From NCBI GenBank assembly GCA_028532905.1, contig JAQQAM010000265.1:1-44318 (forward strand): 44,318 nt of DNA, read 5' to 3'. Below the pieces are notes generated by a model. That model was not told the origin of the DNA. It saw only the letters and a list, made by a program, of their open reading frames with translations, and did no database searches. The translations under genes were made by a program, and so were the position numbers. The stretch is from Spirochaetales bacterium (GTDB lineage Bacteria; Spirochaetota; Spirochaetia; DSM-2461). Within the stretch, counting starts at the first letter, position 1. Each line of letters opens with the position of its first letter. Below are positions 37,449 through 44,318 of this stretch, one piece after another.

Positions 37449-38225
37449 TTCTGCCGTTCTGACCGAGATATCCTTCTCCTCGTATATCCGTCTCAGATCA
37501 TCTTCAATCCGGTCTGTCACCAGCAGATCCACCTGGGAGGGTGAGGCGAAGTTCATAAAGGAGTCGGTTTCCAGCTTGCTGTGATCACAGAGGATAATCA
37601 CCTTGGCGGCAATCTCCATCATCTGCCGCTTGATCTCGGACTGGGAGAGATCGGGGGTACTGGCCCCCTTCCGGGCGGAAAAGGAGTTGGCTCCCAGAAA
37701 GGCTTTGTCCACGGACAGAGATCCGATGTTGGAGAACATGCCGTAGCCCACGGTACAGTGAAAACCTTTGCGGAGCAGGCCCCCTATCACCAGGACCTCA
37801 CAGGAGGGGAAGGCTTCCAGATCGGCTGCCACCTTGATGTCGTTGGTCACAACGGTCAGGTTCTTTTTCCGGTGGAGAATGGCGGCCAGAGCCTTCACGG
37901 TCGTACCCGTATCCAGAATGATGGTATCCCCGTCTTCAATCTCCAGGAGGGCCGCTTCGGCAATCCTGCTTTTGGCTTCCGTATTCTTGTCGGAGCGGAG
38001 ATCCATAACAGGTTCATGTCCAGTACGGGTCTTCCGTATGGCTCCGCCATGGGTTCTGGTGATCAGGCCCGACTCATCCAGATCTCTCAGGTCATTCCGC
38101 ATGGTGGCGCCGGACACGGAAAAGGCATCACAAAGCTCGGGTACAGTCACCCGTCTCTTCTCATTTATGTAGTCTACAATTTTCTTTTTCCGTTCCTCTG
38201 CAAAGAGTGTCTTATCGGCTTCCAT
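37446..38225 (-). CDS. DeoR-family transcriptional regulator
   Basis: ERKKKIVDYINEKRRVTVPELCDAFSVSGATMRNDLRDLDESGLITRTHGGAI; DeoRC EIEDGDTIILDTGTTVKALA. Confidence 0.96.
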   Translation of the reverse strand: MEADKTLFAEERKKKIVDYINEKRRVTVPELCDAFSVSGATMRNDLRDLDESGLITRTHGGAIRKTRTGHEPVMDLRSDKNTEAKSRIAEAALLEIEDGDTIILDTGTTVKALAAILHRKKNLTVVTNDIKVAADLEAFPSCEVLVIGGLLRKGFHCTVGYGMFSNIGSLSVDKAFLGANSFSARKGASTPDLSQSEIKRQMMEIAAKVIILCDHSKLETDSFMNFASPSQVDLLVTDRIEDDLRRIYEEKDISVRTAE

Positions 38226-38227
38226 TC

Positions 38228-39082
38228 CTAATCCCTGTAAAGACGGTACACTGTTCCGGTTTCTGCCGGAAAGATCCTGCTCGCCAATCCCGAAGCTTCA
38301 GCTTCATCTGCAATATGCTTTCTGCTGACCGTGTTAAAGTCAAACATTCCGAAGTGCTGGGGAATCATATACTGTATACCATGATCCCTCATGATAGCAC
38401 AGGCCTGCTTCATATTGAAGTTGCCCGCAATCCCCTGCTCACTGAGCTCATCTTTCTGCCCGTTAACAGGGAGCAGAGCCAGATCGATCTTGTGGGGTTC
38501 CAGCCAGCTGTCAAAACCGTCATAGGGGAGGCAGTCTCCTGGATGAAAGATTTCAAACCCGTCCAGATCAAGAATATAGCCCAGAAAAAAGTGACGCCCC
38601 TGTTCATCGGTTTTAATCTGCTCATGGGCGGCCGGTATGGCGCTGAGGCTCATACCGGTTCCCAGGGACAGAGTATTTCCGGCATTAAGGCCGATCAGCC
38701 TGTCACCGGGAACGCCCCGTTCCAGAGCTGTCGCCCTCACAGCATCAGGACAGATAAAACGGCAGCCCGGGCTGATCTCCTGAAGGAGAGGCAGAAGCCC
38801 GGGATCCATATGGTCCGAATGGGCATGGGAGCTGATGCAGTAATCGATATCTGTCAGAGACTCCATGTCTACGGGAGTGTCCATCATTCTGATATGGGGA
38901 AATTTCTTACCTTTGTATTTCTGCGCCAGCACATCCGACAGATAGGGATCGATCAGAATATTGATATCCCGGCAGCGGATCAGAAACCCCGCCTGCCCCA
39001 GCCACCAGAGAGAAACCCCCGCTCCCTCATAATCATGATAAGCTCTTACATCCTGTTTTTCAGCAGAAAGGGTTTTCTTCAT
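38228..39082 (-). CDS. Metallo-beta-lactamase-fold hydrolase (UlaG-like)
   Basis: SLWWLGQAGFLIRCRDINILIDPYLSD; HAHSDH motif; FHPGDCLPYDGF; IPQHFGMFDFNT. Confidence 0.88.
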   Translation of the reverse strand: MKKTLSAEKQDVRAYHDYEGAGVSLWWLGQAGFLIRCRDINILIDPYLSDVLAQKYKGKKFPHIRMMDTPVDMESLTDIDYCISSHAHSDHMDPGLLPLLQEISPGCRFICPDAVRATALERGVPGDRLIGLNAGNTLSLGTGMSLSAIPAAHEQIKTDEQGRHFFLGYILDLDGFEIFHPGDCLPYDGFDSWLEPHKIDLALLPVNGQKDELSEQGIAGNFNMKQACAIMRDHGIQYMIPQHFGMFDFNTVSRKHIADEAEASGLASRIFPAETGTVYRLYRD

Positions 39083-39084
39083 AC

Positions 39085-40602
39085 TCAGGACTCCTCGGTA
39101 TAGTAGTCATTCATAGTTTTTAGTAGAGATTCGTAGCGGGCGGTTCTCTTCCGGTAATGGTCATGGAGACCGGCATCGCAGGAACAGGATTCTTTGGTGG
39201 AAATCCACTTGTCTGCAGCATCCTTTGTGGATTTCAGCACACCGCAGGCCACACCGGCTACAATAGCCGCTCCCATGGGGGCTCCGTATTTCTGTTCAAT
39301 GGAGACAACGGGAACCTGAAGAACAGCAGACTTCATCTCTTTCCAGATCCGGCTGTTCTCTCCGCCTCCGGTGATGCGCATTTCTGTCAGCTGTGCATCG
39401 GGGAGCATGGACATCAGGGACTTCCGATACACACCGTACTCCAGAGCCACCGCCTCCATTACAGCTGTAAACATATCTTTCTTTGTGTGACTCCAGCTGA
39501 GTCCGGCAAAGGTTCCTTTCAGATCAGGCTGGCTGGGGCTGACCCGTCCGGCCATATGGGGAATAAACAGAGGATCATCCATACGGGGTGACAGCCCTTC
39601 AGGCTCGAGATCCCGGAACCTGTCGGCATCCTCTTTGTTCCGTCCCAGTACCTCAGACAGGAACCACTCAACATTCATCCCCCCGCCGTTGATATAGGCG
39701 TAGGGGTGCCAGAGGCCTTCGGTCACAGAGGCACCGCATCCCATAACCTGAGTCTCTGAATCAAAACAGTATTTGTCGGTGGTGGCGGCAAAAACACTGG
39801 CTGTTCCGGCCACATCAATACAGATTCCCGGTTCTACAGCACCGCAGGAGAGAAAAGAGGCGGCCGTATCCCCGCAGCCGGCGGCAACAGCCACAGGAAG
39901 GGGGAGTCCGCAGCGGACGGCCATCTCCCGGCTCATGGTGCCGATAATATCGGTGGAGTTCACAATTTTAGGGAGTTTGGCGGCATCCACATCAAAAAAG
40001 CTGACCAGGCCTTTATCCCAGCAGCCGTTTTTGTTATCCGCATATCCGGAGAAATGGAGGTAGGTTTTATCTATAAACCCGTCACTCCCCTTAAGGCCGC
40101 ACAAACGCATGGCCGCATATCCGGCGGGCTGTACAAAGCTGACAATCTTTTCATAGACATCAGGACGCTCATGCTTCCACCAGAGGATTTTGGGACCGTG
40201 GTTGAAACTGGGTGGATTTCCGGTTTTCCGTATAATCTCAGCCTCTGCCTTCTCTTTCATGATTTTAATATAGGGAGCGCAGCGGGTATCCAGCCAGGAA
40301 TCATAGGGAGTCACGGCCATACCGTCTGCCCCTACTCCGATCACACCGGCCATCTGTCCGTCTATGGCCAGAGCTTTGACTGCTTTTCTGTCGGCTTCGG
40401 TAATATCCTTCAGACACTCCTTGATGGAGCGGCATACCGAATCCAGCTGAAACTCGGGGTCTTCCTCGGTAATCCCCGGTTCCGGCTGATGCAGGCGGGA
40501 GGGGACAAAGGAGGTCCCCAGGCAGCTTCCGTTCTGATCAAACAGAGATGATTTGACTCCCTGTGTTCCAATATCTATACCGAGCAGTAATTCAAAGCCC
40601 AT
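39085..40602 (-). CDS. FGGY-family carbohydrate kinase (xylulokinase-like)
   Basis: MGFELLLGIDIGTQGVKSSLFD; ALAIDGQMAGVIGVGADG; AAGCGDTAASFLSCGAVEPG; RITGGGENSRIWKEMKSAVL. ATG 40602 after AAAGGAG; ORF track starts at 40659. Confidence 0.93.
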   Translation of the reverse strand: MGFELLLGIDIGTQGVKSSLFDQNGSCLGTSFVPSRLHQPEPGITEEDPEFQLDSVCRSIKECLKDITEADRKAVKALAIDGQMAGVIGVGADGMAVTPYDSWLDTRCAPYIKIMKEKAEAEIIRKTGNPPSFNHGPKILWWKHERPDVYEKIVSFVQPAGYAAMRLCGLKGSDGFIDKTYLHFSGYADNKNGCWDKGLVSFFDVDAAKLPKIVNSTDIIGTMSREMAVRCGLPLPVAVAAGCGDTAASFLSCGAVEPGICIDVAGTASVFAATTDKYCFDSETQVMGCGASVTEGLWHPYAYINGGGMNVEWFLSEVLGRNKEDADRFRDLEPEGLSPRMDDPLFIPHMAGRVSPSQPDLKGTFAGLSWSHTKKDMFTAVMEAVALEYGVYRKSLMSMLPDAQLTEMRITGGGENSRIWKEMKSAVLQVPVVSIEQKYGAPMGAAIVAGVACGVLKSTKDAADKWISTKESCSCDAGLHDHYRKRTARYESLLKTMNDYYTEES

Positions 40603-40620
40603 AACGCAATCTCCTTTTTT

Positions 40621-40656
40621 AAAAAAATACCGCCGGCTTTCAGGTATCTCCGGCGG
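40621..40656 (-). terminator. Intra-operon Rho-independent terminator (ADH / kinase junction)
   Basis: On minus: CCGCCGG-agatacctgaaag-CCGGCGG-TATTTTTTT. Confidence 0.75.
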
Positions 40657-40688
40657 CATCGCTCCAGTTGAGTCCGGAGCTGTATCTG

Positions 40689-41720
40689 TTAAATTGTAAT
40701 AACGCTTTTCAGTCCCTTACCGGCTGCCACATTGGCAATAATATCATTAATCTTATCCAGAGGGGCTGAGGCGGTCACCAGATCGCTCACCTTAAGGCGT
40801 CCGGAGGCAATCAGTTTCAGACAGGTTCTGTACTGTCTGAGGCTTTGTCTGGTGGTTCCCGCAACGGTCAGCTGCTTGTAGTGGATCTCGTTGGTATCCA
40901 GTCCCACAACAGATTTTCCCTTGGGAAGGCCGCCGAAGAACATAACCCGTCCGTTGAGTCCCACATACTTGAAGGCAGTCTCCTGAATAACAGGGACAGA
41001 GGCGGCGGTGATGATCAGATCCATGAGTCTGCCGTCTGTGTATTTCTTAACAGCCTCATCCAGTTCGCCACTGGGAATGGTGATCACTTCAGGGATAAGT
41101 TCCTTGGCCAGAGCCAGACGCTCTTCACTCAGATCGGTGACATATACCTTCGCGGCTCCCGCCAGAAAGGCCACCCTCAGGTGCATCAGACCGATGGGGC
41201 CGGCACCCACAACCAGAACATGATCTCCCGGGTAAATCCCGATTTTTTCATAGGCGTTGTAAACACAGGAGAGGGGTTCGGCCAGAGCAGCCTCTTCAAA
41301 GCTGATGGTCTCTTCCAGTTCTGTGATATTTCCCTGTGCCACCGCAGGGGCAGGCACTCTCATGTACTCTGCAAATCCTCCGTCCACAGTCACACCCAGG
41401 GCCTTGGACTCTTTACACATATGACTGTTGCCGCTGGTACACAGGTCGCAGACACCGCAGCCGTAATTGGGGGCCACACCGACCCTCATACCCGGCTTGT
41501 ATCCGCCGACCCGGCTGCCCACTTTTTCCACAACACCGGCAATCTCATGACCGGCCACAAGGGGCTGATCCGAAGGGGAACCGTTTTTGTAGAAACGGAC
41601 ATCCGTACCGCAGATAAAAGAGGCTTTTACCTTGATCAACACTTCATCTTCAGCGATTTCAGGAACCGCAATATCTTCAATTCTTATATCTTCAACACCA
41701 TAGAGTCTTGCTGCTTTCAT
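40689..41720 (-). CDS. Zinc-dependent alcohol (polyol) dehydrogenase, MDR family
   Basis: GHEIAGVVEKVGSRVGGYKPGMRVGVAPNYGCGVCDLCTSGNSHMC; VLVVGAGPIGLMHLRVAFLAGA. Confidence 0.95.
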   Translation of the reverse strand: MKAARLYGVEDIRIEDIAVPEIAEDEVLIKVKASFICGTDVRFYKNGSPSDQPLVAGHEIAGVVEKVGSRVGGYKPGMRVGVAPNYGCGVCDLCTSGNSHMCKESKALGVTVDGGFAEYMRVPAPAVAQGNITELEETISFEEAALAEPLSCVYNAYEKIGIYPGDHVLVVGAGPIGLMHLRVAFLAGAAKVYVTDLSEERLALAKELIPEVITIPSGELDEAVKKYTDGRLMDLIITAASVPVIQETAFKYVGLNGRVMFFGGLPKGKSVVGLDTNEIHYKQLTVAGTTRQSLRQYRTCLKLIASGRLKVSDLVTASAPLDKINDIIANVAAGKGLKSVITI

Positions 41721-42742
41721 TATTTGTCCTCCAGAACAACAGGTTTCTTCTCAATAATCGATTTATTTCCCGCATTGACAACTTTAACGGCTTCCAGACC
41801 GTCTCTACCGGTCACTACAGGGACGGTATCGTTCTGAATACAGTCCACAAAAGCCTGATCCTCGCCTCTGTAGGCATCGATAAACAGGTTCTGCCAGCTT
41901 TTAACAAAGGGAGTGTTAATGCCGTCGGGGGTACAGGTGAGAACAGAGTAATTCTGATTCTTACCCACATGAATGATCCCTTTGGTTCCCAGAATCTCAA
42001 CCCGTGAGTCATATCCGTAGAGTACACCCTGGGCGCCGTCGACCATTCCCTGGGCTCCGTTCCGGAAGCGGCAGTTCATAATGACGTTGTCGTAAAAATC
42101 GGGATAGTCGGCTTCCGCGTCGGGGCAGCGGTAGTTTCCGGCAATGGCGTAGACTTCGCTCATATAGGAGCCGCTGTACCAGTGAAGGGCATCAATATCG
42201 TGGGAGCTGACTTCGGCCAGGGGACCGTTGCTCTTTGTGATATCGTACATCCAGGGTTTGGGGATGGAGGGACCATGGGTCAGAGATTTAACACAGACCA
42301 CATCACCGATTTCACCGGCATCGATTCTCTCTTTGGCGTGACGGAAACTCTCATCAAAACGGCGCATAAAAGCCAGCTGCAGTTTAACACCCGCCCTGCC
42401 GCAGGCATTCATCATGATCAGACATTCCTCTTCGGTCATGGCCATGGGTTTTTCACACTGAACATGTTTTCCTGCAGCAGCCGCGTCAACCACAATATCC
42501 TTGTGATAGGCTGTGGGCGTGACTACAACAACCGCATCAATATCCTTATCGCTCAGGGCATCTTTGTAATCCAGGTAGTATTTATCTATTCCCAGCTCTT
42601 CCACAGCCGCTTTGGCCGCATCTTCAACAGGATCCACCATGGCGACAAGACGTCCGCCCTGTACTGTACGGGCAAAGTTCCGGGCATGAATCATTCCGGC
42701 CCGGCCGCTGCCGATAACCGCTACATTAACTTGAGATTTCAT
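41720..42742 (-). CDS. Gfo/Idh/MocA-family oxidoreductase (inositol dehydrogenase-like)
   Basis: NVAVIGSGRAGMIHARNFART; DAVVVVTPTAYHKDIVVDAAAAGKHVQCEKPMAM. Confidence 0.95.
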   Translation of the reverse strand: MKSQVNVAVIGSGRAGMIHARNFARTVQGGRLVAMVDPVEDAAKAAVEELGIDKYYLDYKDALSDKDIDAVVVVTPTAYHKDIVVDAAAAGKHVQCEKPMAMTEEECLIMMNACGRAGVKLQLAFMRRFDESFRHAKERIDAGEIGDVVCVKSLTHGPSIPKPWMYDITKSNGPLAEVSSHDIDALHWYSGSYMSEVYAIAGNYRCPDAEADYPDFYDNVIMNCRFRNGAQGMVDGAQGVLYGYDSRVEILGTKGIIHVGKNQNYSVLTCTPDGINTPFVKSWQNLFIDAYRGEDQAFVDCIQNDTVPVVTGRDGLEAVKVVNAGNKSIIEKKPVVLEDK

Positions 42743-43359
42743 TTAATTCTCCCTTTGGCGGCAGCACTGAGCTCAGTCACTGTATCGTACTGCCCTTCTT
42801 TTATATATTCACCCTTCACCATCCAGCTTCCGCCGCAGGCTACAACATTGGGGAGGGCAAGATAATCGGTAAAATTGTCCACATTCAGACCGCCGGTAGG
42901 CATAAAACGGGCGTTGTACACGGAACCGAATGCTTTCAGCATGGGGATGCCTCCTGACAGTTCTGCAGGAAAAAACTTGAGAACCTTCAAACCCATGTGC
43001 ATGGCCTGTTCCACCTGGGAAGGGTTGGTCACTCCCGGTGTGATGGGAATGTTCCGGTCAATACAGGCCTGTACTATGGCAGGGTTGAATCCGGGAGAAA
43101 CGATAAACTCGGCTCCCGCATCGATGGCAGCGTCCAGCTGCTCCAGGGTCAGCACGGTTCCGGCTCCCACCAGAATGTCCGGTCTGTTTTCCTTTATAAG
43201 TTTGATTGATGCGGCTGCCGCATCGGTTCTGAAGGTTACCTCAGCGACAGTAATACCGCCTTTGGCCAGGGCATCCACCAGAGGGAGTGCCTGTTCCGGG
43301 GTATCCAGCTTTATTACAGGTACAAGTTTTTCTTTTTCCAAACGGGAAATGACATCCAT
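42739..43359 (-). CDS. KDPG/KHG aldolase family (2-keto-3-deoxy-acid aldolase)
   Basis: MDVISRLEKEKLVPVIKLDTPEQALPLVDALAKGGITVAEVTFRTDAAAASIKLI...VGAGTVLTLEQLDAAIDAGAEFIVSPGFNPAIV...ITPGVTNPSQVEQAMHMGLKVLKFFPAE; ATG 43359 after AAGGAG. ORF track starts at 43389. Confidence 0.95.
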   Translation of the reverse strand: MDVISRLEKEKLVPVIKLDTPEQALPLVDALAKGGITVAEVTFRTDAAAASIKLIKENRPDILVGAGTVLTLEQLDAAIDAGAEFIVSPGFNPAIVQACIDRNIPITPGVTNPSQVEQAMHMGLKVLKFFPAELSGGIPMLKAFGSVYNARFMPTGGLNVDNFTDYLALPNVVACGGSWMVKGEYIKEGQYDTVTELSAAAKGRIK

Positions 43360-43381
43360 ATCCGTCTCCTTATGACTATTA

Positions 43382-43530
43382 ATTATCATTTGTCTTCGTT
43401 TATAGGGTTATACTAGGGCCAGAATTAGCATTTGTCAAGCATTTATTATCATTTGTTATTGACAGATCGTAATTTCGGGAGTAATATTGGATCATATTTT
43501 ATCAATTAGCACCAAATGACAACAAACGAC
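43382..43530. promoter_or_regulatory. Divergent promoter region with helically phased TCATTTG-type repeats (candidate DeoR operator)
   Basis: Minus promoter TTGACA (43433-43438)-17-TAGTAT (43410-43415). Plus promoter TTGACA (43459-43464)-17-TAATAT (43482-43487). Heptamers at 43386, 43396, 43428, 43439 and 43449, plus inverted CAAATGA/CAAACGA at 43513 and 43523. Confidence 0.8.
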
Positions 43531-43556
43531 ATAGAAATGATGTAAGGAGATGTGCA

Positions 43557-44318
43557 GTGAACGATTATTCACCCGCAAAAGAGAGAACAATGTATTTTAT
43601 CGGTGTTACCACCGGGAAATCATCCATTATGAAGGTTTTCCCCAAATGGGCCGACCACCTGGGACTGAATGCCGTTATCAAGGGATTCGATTTTGAACCC
43701 CATTCAGAACCTGCTGCCTACAGAGAAGCTGTAGAATTTATCAAAAACGATGAGCTTTCACTGGGGGCTCTTGTGACAACCCATAAACTGGACCTTTTAA
43801 AAGCCTGCGGTGATCTCTTTGAAGGAAGAGGGGAATATGCCGAACTTCTGGAAGAAGCCAGCTCCATCTCCAAACAGGGAAAAGAACTCTGGGCTCATGC
43901 CAAGGATCCCATTACCAGCGGTCTCTCCCTGGATGCCATAGCTGATGATGCCTACTGGGCGGAGTCGGGAGCCGATCTTCACCTGCTGGGCGCCGGAGGG
44001 TCCTCACTGGCTCTGACCCTCTACCTGATCAACAAAAAGAAAAACGGCGGAACCGTTCCGAACCGTATTTTTGTGAGCAACAGATCCGAACCCAGACTGA
44101 ACGAGATGAAAGAGATCCACAAAAAAGTGGGTACGGACATTGAGTTCCAGTACTTCCTCTGCCCCACTCCTGCGGAAAACGACAAGGTTGTGGCCATGCT
44201 AAAGCCCGGCTCTCTGATTGCCAACGCCACAGGTCTTGGTAAAGACAGACCCGGTTCACCCCTGACCGATGCTGTTGTCTTCCCCGAAAATGCCATTATC
44301 TGGGACTTCAACTACAGA
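43557..44318 (+). CDS. Shikimate dehydrogenase (AroE)-like oxidoreductase, truncated by window end; GTG start
   Basis: AAGGAG then GTG at 43557: VNDYSPAKERTMYFIGVTTGKSSIMKVFPKWADHLGLNAVIKGFDF...GALVTTHKLDLLKACGDLF...LLGAGGSSLALTLYLINKKKNGG...FVSNRSEPRL; open to the window end. Confidence 0.8.
   Translation, partial: MNDYSPAKERTMYFIGVTTGKSSIMKVFPKWADHLGLNAVIKGFDFEPHSEPAAYREAVEFIKNDELSLGALVTTHKLDLLKACGDLFEGRGEYAELLEEASSISKQGKELWAHAKDPITSGLSLDAIADDAYWAESGADLHLLGAGGSSLALTLYLINKKKNGGTVPNRIFVSNRSEPRLNEMKEIHKKVGTDIEFQYFLCPTPAENDKVVAMLKPGSLIANATGLGKDRPGSPLTDAVVFPENAIIWDFNYR

Noticed and set aside
22978-37456. 18-bp exact repeat CAGCGGCTTTATTCTGCC near the stops of two minus-strand genes (about 22.98 kb and 37.44 kb)
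   Set aside because: Only two copies, one partly within the deoR C-terminal codons; chance is not excluded and no mobile-element boundary is visible.
40845-41837. 330-aa plus-strand ORF opposite the Zn-ADH
   Set aside because: Shadow ORF; His/Gln/Phe-rich composition typical of antisense reading of a GC-biased gene.
43382-43530. CRISPR-like array from the repeated ATTATCATTTGT words
   Set aside because: Repeats are too short and overlap promoter elements with 10/21/42-bp helical spacing; operator array fits better.

Overview
This 44.3 kb window contains protein-coding DNA that looks like a spirochaete-type heterotroph (inferred from the signal-peptide style and gene content; not proven). 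No rRNA, tRNA, CRISPR array, prophage or transposase was recognised. It holds four carbohydrate-type modules separated by housekeeping genes. (A) 1-6284 (-): a multidomain PBP/AraC regulator, a GDSL hydrolase, and a MalFG/UgpB-type ABC importer. (B) 6.6-7.8 kb: a decayed strip with a GMC oxidoreductase pseudogene, a gluconate-dehydrogenase subunit-3-like gene and a possible TRAP DctM remnant. Next is a four-gene operon (8003-13481, +): CaiB/BaiF CoA-transferase, a solute-binding-protein-fold protein with no signal peptide, an enoyl-CoA hydratase and a GH2 enzyme. An AraC regulator and a UroD-family protein follow. (C) 24.3-37.3 kb: an RbsABC-type importer with two paralogous binding proteins and two permeases, a YesM/YesN two-component system, a fucose-isomerase-like protein, a Gfo/Idh/MocA oxidoreductase, a sugar isomerase/epimerase and LacI. 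(D) 37.4-44.3 kb: a DeoR-linked pathway (UlaG-like MBL, FGGY kinase, Zn-ADH, Gfo/Idh/MocA, KDPG-aldolase family) divergent from an AroE-like dehydrogenase. The strongest non-coding signals are: helically phased TCATTTG repeats between two consensus promoters (43.38-43.53 kb); a perfect LacI-like palindrome CTAAAACGTTTTAG at a promoter, repeated exactly inside a permease gene; a 21-bp-period direct repeat between binding protein 1 and the YesM kinase; and a 14-bp motif shared by the promoter regions of modules A and B. The most unusual protein-level item is the leaderless SBP-fold protein embedded in the acyl-CoA operon.
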